This document shows positions 24,334 through 34,400 of a DNA stretch of 35,126 nt, one piece after another. Made by a program: the position numbers and the translations under genes. Below the pieces are notes generated by a model that saw only the letters and a list, made by a program, of their open reading frames with translations, ran no database searches and was not told where the DNA came from. Each line of letters opens with the position of its first letter. Within the stretch, counting starts at the first letter, position 1. This DNA comes from Rhodospirillales bacterium CG15_BIG_FIL_POST_REV_8_21_14_020_66_15 (GTDB lineage: Bacteria > Pseudomonadota > Alphaproteobacteria > Rhodospirillales > Casp-alpha2): NCBI GenBank assembly GCA_002781745.1, contig PFFW01000118.1, forward strand, positions 1-35,126, read 5' to 3'.

Positions 24334-24978
24334 TCACCGGCAGGGCTGGCTGGAGAAATAGGCCGCCAGGCCGTCGATCTCGGCGTCGTTCAGGCGCTGT
24401 CCCTGGCGGGTCATCATGTTGTGCACGCGGTAGCGCTCGACGGGGCGGGTCCGGTCCGACCATTTGGTGTCGCGGAACGCCCGAAGCTGGACACGCAGGT
24501 AGTTCCGCCGCTGCCCCGCCAGCGTCGGGATGAAGGCGTGACGGCTGCGCCCGGCCTCACCGTGACAGAGGAAACAGGTATTGGCGATCTGGGGCTTGGC
24601 CAGGGGCTCGGTGGCGCCGCCGTCCAGTTCCCAGGCGTTGACGCAGGCCTGGGACCGGAAATACGCCGCGACCGTCTCCGCGTCCTTCTTGTCGACCTTG
24701 TGGGACCGTTCGCTCATCACCGGATGCCGGCGGTCCAGGCGGGTGAAACCCTGGCAGGTCGGACAGAGGTCCCGCTGGAAGGCGATGATCTGGTGGATCA
24801 GGTATTTGGCGTCCTGGCCCAGGATCGACGGCACCTCGGGCTTGTTCGCCAGGTTCTCGCGCCCGTGGCAGGGCAGGCAGGGCACGGCCTCGGGAAGCGG
24901 CGGCTCCGCCGCCGATACCGGCGCGGCGGCGAGCGCCGTCAGCAAGAGAACCGCCGCGGGCCTAGTCCCGGCAGACAC
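24334..24978 (-). CDS. Dihaem cytochrome c (c4/c553-like) with extra cysteines
   Basis: The 214-aa exported protein has a signal peptide (about 1-23, ending PVSA before AEPP) and two cytochrome c domains. Haem sites are C34-C37-H38 and C135-C138-H139, with candidate axial Met88 and Met188 or Met189. The layout resembles cytochrome c4. Domain 1 has additional cysteines, C72-P-T-C75 and C112, and there is a C-terminal C213; these are not part of haem motifs. The GTG at 24978 is chosen because AAGGG lies 8 nt upstream and the signal peptide follows. It overlaps the end of the reductase gene by 17 nt, so the two are translationally linked. It would act in the periplasm. Confidence 0.85.
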   Translation of the reverse strand: MSAGTRPAAVLLLTALAAAPVSAAEPPLPEAVPCLPCHGRENLANKPEVPSILGQDAKYLIHQIIAFQRDLCPTCQGFTRLDRRHPVMSERSHKVDKKDAETVAAYFRSQACVNAWELDGGATEPLAKPQIANTCFLCHGEAGRSRHAFIPTLAGQRRNYLRVQLRAFRDTKWSDRTRPVERYRVHNMMTRQGQRLNDAEIDGLAAYFSSQPCR

Positions 24979-26023
24979 CGGGCACACCCTTCGTCGTCGA
25001 ATATTCGAAGTGCAGGATCTCGCCCGGCCGCGCCGCGGCATGGGCCCCGTGGGCGGCGGCGGCGGCCTCGGCGAAGCCGGTCAGGATCAGCTTCAGCTTG
25101 CCCGGATAGGTCACGATGTCGCCGGCCGCGAACAGGCCCGGACGGTCCGTCGCCATGGTCGCGGGATCGACGGCGACATGATTGTCCCGGAGATCCAACT
25201 GCCAGTCGGCGATCGGTCCCAGTTGCTGCAGCATGCCGAAGAAGGGCAGCAGCGCGTCGGCCGCGAGCCGCCGCTCGGCGCCGTCGAGATCGCGGACGAG
25301 CACGGCCTCGAGCCGTCCGTCCGCGCCTTCGAGCCCGCCCAACTGGAAGGGGATGACCAGATCGATCTTGCCCGCCGCCGCCAGTTCCTCGAGCTTGCGC
25401 GCGTTGTCGGGCGCGGCGCGGAACTTTGCGCGGCGGTGCACGACGGCAAGGCTTGCGGCGACATCGGCCAGGGCCAGCGCCCAGTCCACCGCGCTGTCGC
25501 CGCCGCCGGCGATGACCACGCGGCGGCCGCGGAAGTCTTCGATACGGCCCACCATGTATTTCACGCCCAGCCCCGTGCCCTGGTTCTCGAACGCCTCGAT
25601 GCCCTCCAACGGCGGCCGGTTGGGCCCGAAGGCGCCGATCCCGGCGCAAATGATGACGGCGGGGGCGTCGATCACCGCACCCGCCGCCGTGGTGACGCGC
25701 CAGCCCGCGCCCTGCGGCGACAGGCCGGTGACGGGGCTGCCCAGGTGATAGACGGGCGCGAAGGGCCGGGCCTGCTCCGCCAGCCGGTCGACCAGGTCCT
25801 GGGCGCCGATCCTGGGAAATCCCGGGATGTCGTAGATGGGCTTTTCCGGATAAAGTGCGGTAAGCTGCCCGCCGGGCATGTCCAGGGCGTCGACCACGTG
25901 GCACTTCAGGTCCAGCATGCCGCATTCGAACACGGCGAACAGGCCGACGGGGCCCGCGCCGATGATCACCACGTCGGTTTCAAGCGGGGTCTGTTCGGGC
26001 GTTTGCGCGGGCGTCGGGGACAC
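24962..26023 (-). CDS. Thioredoxin-reductase-like ferredoxin-NADP reductase
   Basis: The 353-aa flavoprotein has FAD motif VVIIGAGPVGLFAVFECG, the diagnostic GGQLTALYPEKPIYDIPG, NADP motif VVIAGGGDSAVDW and C-terminal FAD motif PGLFAAGDIVTYPGK. It lacks the CxxC redox pair of thioredoxin reductase, which places it in the TrxR-like ferredoxin/flavodoxin-NADP reductase (YumC) group. It moves electrons between NADPH and ferredoxin or flavodoxin in the cytosol. The frame opens with a TTG at 26047; the GTG at 26023 is preferred because AAGGAG (26033-26038) lies 9 nt upstream. It is the first gene of a pair with the cytochrome c gene and is divergent from tsaE. Confidence 0.9.
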   Translation of the reverse strand: MSPTPAQTPEQTPLETDVVIIGAGPVGLFAVFECGMLDLKCHVVDALDMPGGQLTALYPEKPIYDIPGFPRIGAQDLVDRLAEQARPFAPVYHLGSPVTGLSPQGAGWRVTTAAGAVIDAPAVIICAGIGAFGPNRPPLEGIEAFENQGTGLGVKYMVGRIEDFRGRRVVIAGGGDSAVDWALALADVAASLAVVHRRAKFRAAPDNARKLEELAAAGKIDLVIPFQLGGLEGADGRLEAVLVRDLDGAERRLAADALLPFFGMLQQLGPIADWQLDLRDNHVAVDPATMATDRPGLFAAGDIVTYPGKLKLILTGFAEAAAAAHGAHAAARPGEILHFEYSTTKGVPGVCRD

Positions 26024-26079
26024 CTGGGCCAGCTCCTTCAATTCCAAGGTCGATGCGATGGGGCCGTCGGTCGGGGTTT

Positions 26080-26110
26080 CTTACATGGCGGGCCGGACGG
26101 ATCAGGTCAA
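26080..26110 (-). promoter_or_regulatory. Weak candidate promoter of the reductase-cytochrome pair
   Basis: On the minus strand, TTGACC (26105-26110) is followed after 19 nt by TGTAAG (26080-26085). The spacing is long and the -10 weak. The gap 26024-26150 must also hold the tsaE promoter; TATATT at 26129-26134 is a possible -10 without a good -35. Confidence 0.25.
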
Positions 26111-26150
26111 GCCTTGTCCCGACGCCGGTATATTCGTTAAAAGAGCGGCG

Positions 26151-26651
26151 ATGGTAGCGATGGCGCATGCAAGCGAGGAACCGGCCGGTTTCGTCCTGAC
26201 CCTGGAGGGGGAGGACGCGGCCCTGGCCCTTGGCGCGCGCCTGGCGGCGCTCTCCCGGCCCGGCGACGTGATCGCCCTCCGCGGCGGCCTGGGCATGGGC
26301 AAGACGGTCGTCGCCCGCGGCTTCATCCGCGCCCTCGCGGGCGGCGGCGAGGACGTGCCGAGCCCGACCTTCACCCTGGTGCAGCCCTACGACGGCGCCG
26401 ATTTCACCGTCTACCATTTCGACCTCTACCGCCTGAACGACCCCGAGGAGGCCTTCGAACTGGACATCGAGGACGCCTTCGCCGACGGCGTGTCGCTGAT
26501 CGAATGGCCCGAACGCCTGGGCCCGCACCTGCCGGCGCGGCGGCTCGACCTGCTGCTTGAGCCCGCGGACGGCGAGACCCTGCGGCGGGCCACCCTGACG
26601 GGCGGCGGCGACTGGCCCGAGCGCCTGGACCAAGCGGGGTTCCATGGCTGA
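26151..26651 (+). CDS. tsaE: tRNA threonylcarbamoyladenosine ATPase TsaE
   Basis: The 166-aa P-loop ATPase is required, with TsaB and TsaD, for t6A modification of ANN-decoding tRNAs. It shows Walker A RGGLGMGKTVVARG, the family block PSPTFTLVQPY, VYHFDLYRL and LIEWPER. The ATG at 26151 is preceded by AAAGAG at 5-6 nt; a second ATG three codons on (26160) is an alternative. It overlaps amgK by 8 nt and starts the tsaE-amgK-murU-addB-addA unit. Confidence 0.94.
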   Translation: MVAMAHASEEPAGFVLTLEGEDAALALGARLAALSRPGDVIALRGGLGMGKTVVARGFIRALAGGGEDVPSPTFTLVQPYDGADFTVYHFDLYRLNDPEEAFELDIEDAFADGVSLIEWPERLGPHLPARRLDLLLEPADGETLRRATLTGGGDWPERLDQAGFHG

Positions 26652-27666
26652 ACGGGACGACCTGATCGCCCGCTTTCTCGAGCGCCACGGCTGGGCCGGG
26701 GCGGCGCGCACGACGCTGGCCGCCGATGCGTCGTTCCGCGGCTATTGCCGCCTGATGGACGGCGAGCGGCGGGCCGTGCTGATGGACGCGCCGCCGCCCA
26801 AGGAGGACGTGCGCCCCTTCGTCTCGATCGCCCGCCACCTGTCGAAGCTGGGCCTCAGCGCACCCGAGGTCTATGCCGAGGACGCGGGCGCCGGCCTGCT
26901 TTTGCTGGAGGACCTGGGCGACGCCACCTATACCCGCATGCTGGCCGAGGGCGCCGACGCCGAGCAGTTGTATGCCTGCGCCGTCGACGTGCTGATCCAC
27001 ATCCACGACCGCGCCCCCGAGGCGGCGATCCCCCGCGCGCTGCCGCCCTATGACGAACGCAAGCTGATGGAGGAGGCCAGCCTGCTGACCGACTGGTACC
27101 TGCCGGCGGTCATGGGGGCTGAGATCGACGACGACGCGCGCCGGGACTACGCCGAAGCCTGGCATGCGCCGCTGCGCCAGGTCCTGGCCCAGCCCAGGAC
27201 CCTGGTGCTGCGCGACTTCCACGTGGACAACCTGGTCTGGCTGCCGGACCGCGAGGGCATCCGGCGCTGCGGCCTTTTGGATTTCCAGGACGCGGTCGCC
27301 GGCTCGCCCGTGTACGACCTGATGTCGCTGCTGGAGGACGCGCGGCGCGAGGTCGCGCCCGTGCTGACCGCGCACATGCTGGCGCGCTACCTGGCGGCCT
27401 TCCCCGACCTGGACCACGAGGCGCTGGGGGCCAGCTACGCCATTCTCGGCGCCCAGCGCCACGCCAAGGTCATCGGCATCTTCACGCGCCTGTCGCACCG
27501 CGACGGCAAGTCCCGGTATCTGCACCACATCCCCCATGTCTGGCGTCTGCTGGAACGGGCGCTTGCCCATCCGGCGCTTTCGCAAGTCAAGGCCTGGATC
27601 GACGCCGCCATCCCGCCGGTGAACCGCGTCGTCCCGCCGCCCTCGCAGCCCGAGGCCGCCGCGTGA
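26644..27666 (+). CDS. amgK: Sugar kinase AmgK (MurNAc/GlcNAc anomeric kinase)
   Basis: The 340-aa aminoglycoside-phosphotransferase-fold kinase has LLLLEDLGDATY in the nucleotide lobe and the catalytic loop LRDFHVDNLVWL with the metal-binding GLLDFQDAV. Paired with MurU it matches the AmgK-MurU pathway for recycling cell-wall N-acetylmuramic acid to UDP-MurNAc, which bypasses fosfomycin-sensitive synthesis in pseudomonads. The function is assigned by family and the adjacent murU. Its start overlaps tsaE and its TGA overlaps the murU GTG. Confidence 0.88.
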   Translation: MAERDDLIARFLERHGWAGAARTTLAADASFRGYCRLMDGERRAVLMDAPPPKEDVRPFVSIARHLSKLGLSAPEVYAEDAGAGLLLLEDLGDATYTRMLAEGADAEQLYACAVDVLIHIHDRAPEAAIPRALPPYDERKLMEEASLLTDWYLPAVMGAEIDDDARRDYAEAWHAPLRQVLAQPRTLVLRDFHVDNLVWLPDREGIRRCGLLDFQDAVAGSPVYDLMSLLEDARREVAPVLTAHMLARYLAAFPDLDHEALGASYAILGAQRHAKVIGIFTRLSHRDGKSRYLHHIPHVWRLLERALAHPALSQVKAWIDAAIPPVNRVVPPPSQPEAAA

Positions 27667-28424
27667 ACACCGATGCGGACGCCGTGTCCGGGCCGCCGGG
27701 GCCGGCCAAGGCCATGGTCCTGGCGGCGGGTCTGGGAATGCGCATGCGGCCGCTTACGGACAGCCGTCCCAAACCGCTGATCGAGGTTCACGGCCGCGCC
27801 CTCATCGACCACATGCTCGACCGGCTCGAGCAAGCGGGCGTCGAGGAGGCCGTGGTCAACGTGTTCCATCTGGCCGGGCAGATGGAGGCCCATCTCAAGG
27901 GCCGCGCTCGGCCCCGCATCACCGTCGTCCACGAGGCCGAGCGCCTGGAAACCGGCGGCGGGGTGAAGAACGCCCTCCACCTGTTCGACGACGAACCGTT
28001 CTACGTCGCCAATTCGGACGCGCTGCTGCTGAACGGCCCGCACCCGATCCTGCCGCGCCTGGCGTCGTGCTGGGACGACGACAGGATGGACGGGCTGCTG
28101 CTGCTGCATTCGACGGTCGAGGCCTTCGGCTACGAGGGACGCGGCGACTTCTGCGCCGACCCGGACGGCCGCCTGACCCGGCGGCCCGAGATGGAGGTCG
28201 CCCCCTGGCTGTTCACGGGCGTGCAGATACTGCACCCGCGCCTGTTCGCGGACGCGCCCGCGGGGGCGTTCTCCCTCAACCTGCTGTACGACAAGGCCAT
28301 CGAAGACGGGCGGCTCTACGGCGTCATCCACGACGGCGAGTGGTTCCACGTCGGTACGCCCGACGGCCTGGCAGAAGCCGAGGACTACATGTCCGAACGC
28401 TTCGCCGGACGCCGGTACCGATGA
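27663..28424 (+). CDS. murU: MurNAc-1-phosphate uridylyltransferase MurU
   Basis: The 253-aa nucleotidyltransferase has the signature MVLAAGLGMRMRPLTDSRPK followed by PLIEVHGRALIDHML, the NSDALLL metal site and ETGGGVKNAL. It would convert MurNAc-1-P plus UTP to UDP-MurNAc, after AmgK. The GTG at 27663 overlaps the amgK stop (GTGA). An ATG at codon 18 begins exactly at the family core and is an alternative start. Its TGA overlaps the addB ATG. Confidence 0.88.
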   Translation: MNTDADAVSGPPGPAKAMVLAAGLGMRMRPLTDSRPKPLIEVHGRALIDHMLDRLEQAGVEEAVVNVFHLAGQMEAHLKGRARPRITVVHEAERLETGGGVKNALHLFDDEPFYVANSDALLLNGPHPILPRLASCWDDDRMDGLLLLHSTVEAFGYEGRGDFCADPDGRLTRRPEMEVAPWLFTGVQILHPRLFADAPAGAFSLNLLYDKAIEDGRLYGVIHDGEWFHVGTPDGLAEAEDYMSERFAGRRYR

Positions 28425-31400
28425 CGCCCCCTGGGGGCGGCGCGGCACCACCCGGCGGACCCGGTGCAACGGGGTCCAAGGTCTTCACGATCCGTCCGGA
28501 CCGCCCCTTCGTCGACGTGCTGGCGGAAAGCCTGCTGACCGAGACGGGGGGCGCCCCGGAACGGCTCGCCGACATCCGCGTCCTGCTGCCGACCCGGCGC
28601 GCCGCACGCGCCCTGACCGACGCCTTCCTGCGCCGCGCGGGCGGGCGCACGGTGCTGCTGCCGCGCCTGGTTCCCTTGGGCGACCTGGACGCCGACGACC
28701 TCGCGCTCGGCGGCGAGGAAGACGCGCTTGGCGGCCTCGACATCCCGCCGGCGCTTTCCGGCATGCGGCGCCAGGCCCTCCTGGCGCGCCTGATCCTGGC
28801 GCGCAAGGACCGCGACGACACGCCGGACCAGGCGCTGCGCCTGGCCCAGGAACTGGGCCGCCTGATGGACCAGATCGCGACGGAGCGCCTGGACGCGGGC
28901 AGGCTGGCCGAACTGGTGCCCGGGAAAGGCGATCTGTCGGATCATTGGAAGATCACGCTGGAATTCCTGGAGATCGTGCTGCCCGCCTGGCCGCAGATAC
29001 TGGCCGACACGGGCTGCATCGACGCGGTCGACCGCCGCAACCGGGCGCTCGACGCCCAAGCGGCGGCATGGCGGCGGAGCCCGCCCGACACGCCGGTGAT
29101 CGCCGCCGGGTCCACCGGCTCGATCACGGCGACGGCGGACCTGCTGGCCGTCGTCGCGGGCCTGCCCCGGGGGGCGGTCATTCTGCCGGGCCTCGACCGC
29201 GACATGGACGATGCGGCCTGGTCGGCGCTGGAGCCGCATCATCCGCAGTACGGGCTGAAACGCCTGCTTGAGGTGCTGGACTGCGACCGGCGCGACGTCG
29301 CCGACTGGGCGCCGGAAACGGTGAGGGGCGGCGACGGCGCGGACCGCGCCCGGCGCTTCGCCTTCCTGTCGCGCGCGCTGCGTCCCGCCGCCGTGACCGG
29401 AGCGGCGCCCGACGGCGCCCTGAACGCCGCCGGGGCGCTCGACGGCGTCGCCCGCATCGACTGCCCGACCCCGGCCGAGGAGGCGGCGGTGGTCGCCCTG
29501 CTGCTGCGGGAAGCCCTGGAAACGCCGGGCCGCACCGCGGCCCTGGTGACGCCGGACCAGGCCCTGGCGCGGCGCGTGAAGGCGGAACTGAAGCGCTGGG
29601 GGCTCAAAGTCGACGCCTCGGCCGGCACGCCGCTCGCCGAGACCCCGGCGGGCGCCTTCCTCCGCGTGACCGCCCAGATGGCCGCCGACGATTTCGCGCC
29701 GGTCGCCCTGCTGGCGGCCCTCAAGCATCCCAAGGCGGCGTTGGGCTACGCGCCGAGGGATCTGCGCGCCCTCGCCCGCCGGCTGGAAACCGCCAAGGTC
29801 CTGCGCGGCATCCGCCCCGCCCCGGGGATCGGGGGTCTGCGCACCGCCCTGGCCCATGTCGAGGGCGCGGCGCCCCTCACCGCCCTGGTCGACCGGCTGG
29901 ACGCGGCCGCCATGGCCTTCCGGGAGCTTCTGGCGGCGCGCGAGACGGACCTGAAGACCATGGCCGCCGCACATCTACGGATGGCGGAAGCCATGGCCGC
30001 GAGCGACGACGCGGACGGTGCCGCGCGCCTGTGGTCGGACGAGGACGGCGAGGCCGCCGCCGGCTTCATGGCCGAGGTTCTGGAGGCCGCCCCCTCCCTG
30101 GGCCCGCTGCCGGGCCGCGACTATCCGGCGGTGCTGGAAACCCTGATGGCGGGCCGCGCGGTGCGCCCGGCCTGGGGGGCCCATCCGCGCCTCTTCATCT
30201 GGGGCCTGCTGGAGGCGCGCCTGCAGCACGCCGACCTGATGATCCTCGCCGGCCTCAACGAGGGCACCTGGCCGCCCGAGCCCAGGCCGAGCCCCTGGAT
30301 GAGCCGACCCATGCTGGCCGATTTCGGCCTGCCGCAGCCGGAGCGGCGCATCGGCCTGACGGCCCACGATTTCGTGCAGGCGGCCATGGCCCCCGAGGTC
30401 GTGCTGACCCGGGCGGAGCGCTCCGAGGGTGCCCCCACCGTGCCGGCGCGCTGGCTGCTGCGCCTGGCCAACCTGGTGGCCGGCACGGAGGCCGAGGGTA
30501 TTCTGGCGCTGAAGAAAGGCTTGCTGGACTGGGTGCGCGAACTGGACGATCCCGGCGAAACCGTGCCGCCCCGGCGGCCCCTGCCGCGCCCGCCCGCCGA
30601 CCTGCGCCCCAAGGGGCTGTCGGTCACCCAGGTCGAGAAATGGGTGCGCGACCCCTACGCCGTCTTTGCCCGGCATGTCCTGAAGCTGAAACCGCTCGAT
30701 CCCATCGACGCCGACCCCGGAGCGGGCGACCGCGGCGACCTGATCCACAAGGCGCTGGAGACATTCATCGAGGCCCACCCCCGGGACCTGCCGGCGGATG
30801 CCGAGGCGCGGCTGATCCGTTTCGGCGAAGAGGTGTTCGCCAAGCACGCCGACCGCCCCGCAGTGCGCGCCTTCTGGTGGCCGCGTTTCCTGCGCGTTGC
30901 CCGCTGGTTCGTGGCGACGGAGGGCGAACGCCGGGCGCGCGGCTGCCGCCCGCTCGCCTGGGAGGCCCGGGGCGAATACCTGCTGCCGACGGCGGCCGGG
31001 CCGTTCCGCCTGACCTGCGTCGCCGACCGCATCGACCGCGACCCGGGCAGGGGCGTCGAGATCATCGACTACAAGACCGGGCGCACGCCGACGGGCCCGC
31101 AGGTGGAAAGCGGCTTCTCGCCGCAGTTGCCGCTGGAGGCCCTGATCCTCAGGCACGGCGGATTCGCCGGCACGGCGGCGGAGGACGCGGCGGCGCTCGC
31201 CTACTGGAAGATGTCGGGCGGGCGCGAGGCCGGCAAGACGACGGCGCTCAAGAACGTCGGCGACCTGACCGACGCCGCGGCCCTGGGCCTGGCCCGCCGG
31301 GTTGCCCTGTTCGCCAACCAGCGCACGCCCTACGCCCCGCGCGTGAAACCCATGTACGAGACGGATCAGGGCGACTACGACCACCTGGCCCGCGTGCGGG

Positions 31401-31441
31401 CCTGGAGCACCCTGGGCGACGGCGACGGGGACGGGTCATGA
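28421..31441 (+). CDS. addB: Double-strand-break repair helicase-nuclease subunit AddB
   Basis: The 1006-aa alphaproteobacterial AddB is the partner of AddA in the AddAB complex that resects DNA ends for RecA loading. Near the N-terminus IRVLLPTRRAARALTDAFL is typical of the family's first motif. The C-terminal RecB-like nuclease has CVADRIDRDPG and IIDYKTGR (catalytic D and DYK). The cysteine expected for the Fe-S cluster of Bacillus AddB is missing at the corresponding site (WVRDPYAVFAR), which I believe is normal for alphaproteobacteria. Its start overlaps murU and its stop overlaps addA, both as ATGA. Confidence 0.95.
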   Translation: MTPPGGGAAPPGGPGATGSKVFTIRPDRPFVDVLAESLLTETGGAPERLADIRVLLPTRRAARALTDAFLRRAGGRTVLLPRLVPLGDLDADDLALGGEEDALGGLDIPPALSGMRRQALLARLILARKDRDDTPDQALRLAQELGRLMDQIATERLDAGRLAELVPGKGDLSDHWKITLEFLEIVLPAWPQILADTGCIDAVDRRNRALDAQAAAWRRSPPDTPVIAAGSTGSITATADLLAVVAGLPRGAVILPGLDRDMDDAAWSALEPHHPQYGLKRLLEVLDCDRRDVADWAPETVRGGDGADRARRFAFLSRALRPAAVTGAAPDGALNAAGALDGVARIDCPTPAEEAAVVALLLREALETPGRTAALVTPDQALARRVKAELKRWGLKVDASAGTPLAETPAGAFLRVTAQMAADDFAPVALLAALKHPKAALGYAPRDLRALARRLETAKVLRGIRPAPGIGGLRTALAHVEGAAPLTALVDRLDAAAMAFRELLAARETDLKTMAAAHLRMAEAMAASDDADGAARLWSDEDGEAAAGFMAEVLEAAPSLGPLPGRDYPAVLETLMAGRAVRPAWGAHPRLFIWGLLEARLQHADLMILAGLNEGTWPPEPRPSPWMSRPMLADFGLPQPERRIGLTAHDFVQAAMAPEVVLTRAERSEGAPTVPARWLLRLANLVAGTEAEGILALKKGLLDWVRELDDPGETVPPRRPLPRPPADLRPKGLSVTQVEKWVRDPYAVFARHVLKLKPLDPIDADPGAGDRGDLIHKALETFIEAHPRDLPADAEARLIRFGEEVFAKHADRPAVRAFWWPRFLRVARWFVATEGERRARGCRPLAWEARGEYLLPTAAGPFRLTCVADRIDRDPGRGVEIIDYKTGRTPTGPQVESGFSPQLPLEALILRHGGFAGTAAEDAAALAYWKMSGGREAGKTTALKNVGDLTDAAALGLARRVALFANQRTPYAPRVKPMYETDQGDYDHLARVRAWSTLGDGDGDGS

Positions 31442-34400
31442 GCGGCCGCCTGAGCGAGACCCGCCGCAAGGCGACGGAAATCCAGCAGACCGCCGGGCGG
31501 CCCGACGGCTGCTACTGGGTGTCCGCCAACGCCGGCACGGGCAAGACCCACGTGCTGACCAATCGCATCGTGCGCCTGCTGATGAGCGGCGTGCAGCCGC
31601 GCCACATCCTGTGCCTGACCTATACCAAGGCGGCGGCGACCGAGATGGCGAACCGGCTGGGCGCGCTGCTGGGCAAATGGGCGGTGATGGACGACGCGGC
31701 GCTGATGGAGAGCTATCGCGACCAGACGGGCGTGCCGCTGGAACGCGACGACCTTTCCCGCGTGCGGCGCCTGTTCGCCGAGGTCGCCGACACCACGGAC
31801 GGGCCCAACATCCGCACCATTCATTCGTTCTGCGAATCGCTGCTCGGCCGCTTCCCGCTCGAGGCCGGGGTCGCCCCCCACTTCAAGGTGATGGACGAAC
31901 GCACGGCGGCGGAACTGCGCAAGGAAGCCCGCGACCGCATGCTGGCCGCCGCCGCGGACAGCCCGGCAAGCCCCGCCGCCCGCGCCATGGACCGCCTGGC
32001 GGGCCTGTTGGGCGAGAACGATTTCGACGACCTGATGGCGACGCTCGATTTCGCGCGCGGCCGGCTGGCGGCGCTGTTCGAAAGGTACGGCGACGCGGCG
32101 GGCCTGGCCCAGGCCGCGCGGCGGAACCTGGACCTGGCCCCGGACGCCGACCGGCGGTCGGTGGTCCTGGGCGCGCCCCCGCCGGACGCGGACGCCCTGC
32201 GACGCGCCGTGAATGCCCTTTCCAACGGTTCAAAGCGGGACAAGGGATATGCCGAGATCATCGCCCCCTGGCTGGCCGCCGACGCGAACGGCCGCCTGAA
32301 CGGCTTCGACGCCTACGCCCTGGCCTTCCTGACGCAGACGCACGGTCCCCGCAAGGACCTGGCGACCAAGAAGGTGGCCGAGGACAACCCCGGCGTCAGG
32401 GACGCCCTGGAAGCGGAGCAGGCCCGCGTGCTGGCCGTCGACGAGAAACTCCGGGCGCTGGCCATCGCCGAGAACACGGCCGCCCTGATGGACCTGGCCC
32501 AGGTCATGGCGCGGCAGTACGCCGAGTTGAAGGAAGCCCGCGCGCTGATGGACTACGACGACCTGATCCTGAAGGCGCGGGCCCTCCTGGCGCCCGACAA
32601 TCCGGCGCGCCGGGGTGCCGTCGCCTGGGTGCACTACAAGCTGGACGGCGGCATCGCCCATGTCCTGGTCGACGAGGCGCAGGACACGGCGCCCGCCCAG
32701 TGGGACATCCTGAAGGCGCTGGCGGACGAATTCTTCGCCGGCGAGGGCGCCTGGGACGGGGACACGCGCGGCCCGCGCACCGTGTTCGCCGTGGGCGACG
32801 AGAAGCAGTCGATCTACAGCTTCCAGGGCGCGGAGCCGACGCGCTTCGAGGAGACGCGGCGTCATTTCGACGCCCGCCTGCGCGACGCGGGCCGGCACTC
32901 GACCCTCGGCCAGTCGCTGGAGATGGCGGTCTCCTTCCGCTCGGTCTGGCCGGTGCTGGACGCCGTCGACAGGACCTTCGAGCCCGAGGACCTGAGGGCC
33001 TCGCTGACCACCATCGACCGCGCCATCCGCCACCTGGTCGACCGCGACGGCGACGCCGGGCTGGTAGAGCTGTGGCCCACGGTGGCGCCCGAGGACGAGG
33101 ACGCGGCCGACGCCTGGGACGCGCCCGTTGACAGGCCGGGGCCGCGTGCCCCGCTGGTCCAGGTTGCGGAGACCATCGCCGGCACGATCCAGGGCTGGCT
33201 GGACGCCGGCGAGATGCTGCCGCCCCAGGGCCGGCCGCTGACCGAGAGCGACATCCTGATCCTCGTGCGCAAGCGTGGCCGCTTCATGGAGGAGATGGTG
33301 CGCCAGCTGAAGCTGCGCGGGATCAAGGTGGCGGGCACGGACCGCATGGTGCTGACGGAGCAGATGGCGGTCATGGACCTGATCGCCCTCGGCCGCTTCG
33401 TGCTGCTGCCCGACGACGACCTGACGCTCGCGACGGTGCTGAAGGGGCCGCTGTTCAATTTCGACGACGACGCGGACCTGACGCCGCTGTGCGCCCCGCG
33501 CCGGGGAACCCTGTGGGCGGAACTGCGCGCCCGCGCCGGCGAAAAGCCGGAATGGCAGGCGGCGGCGGAGCGCCTGGCGGCCCTGCTGGCGGCGGCCGAC
33601 CAGGCCCCGCCCTTCGAATTCTACGCCGACCTTCTGGGCCCCGGCGGAGGGCGCCGGGCCTTCCACCGCTACCTGGGCCAGGACGCCCTCGACCCCATGG
33701 AGGAGTTCCTGGGTCTGGCGCTTCAGTTCGAGCGCGAACACCCGCCCTCCCTCGAAGGCTTCCTGCACTGGGTCGGCGCGGGCGGAACGGTCGTCAAGCG
33801 CGACCTGGAACAGGCATCCGGGCAGGTGCGCGTGATGACCGTACACGGGGCCAAGGGGCTGGAAGCGCCCGTGGTGTTCCTGCCCGACACCTGCCAGGCG
33901 TCAGGCCGCGGCAAGCCCATCGGCCTGTTGTGGGACGCCACGGACGATGAGGACGGTGCCGTCTACTGGCCCGGGCGCAAGGACGACGACTGCGAGCTGA
34001 CCGCGAGGCTGCGCACCGGGATCGAGGCGGCGCGGGAAAACGAGGAGCGGCGGCTGCTCTACGTCGCCATGACCCGCGCGCGCGACCGCCTTTACGTCTC
34101 CGGCTGGGAGGCCGGGAAAGGCCGCGGCGAGGGCTGCTGGTACGATCTGATCGCGGCCGGCCTGGAGCGCGCGGGCGCACGGGCGGCGGACGTTCCGGGC
34201 GGCGAGGGCCTGCGCCTGGACTGGCCGCAGACGGCCCCGGTGGAGGCCAGGGACAGGGGCGGCGCCGCCGCCGCGGTGCCGCCGCCCGACTGGCTTTCCC
34301 GCCCGCCGGCGGAGGAACCGGAGCCGCCCCGGCCGCTGGCGCCGTCCAAACCCGGGGAGGCGCCGCCCGCGGCCTCGCCCCTGGGCGCCGACGACGGGGC

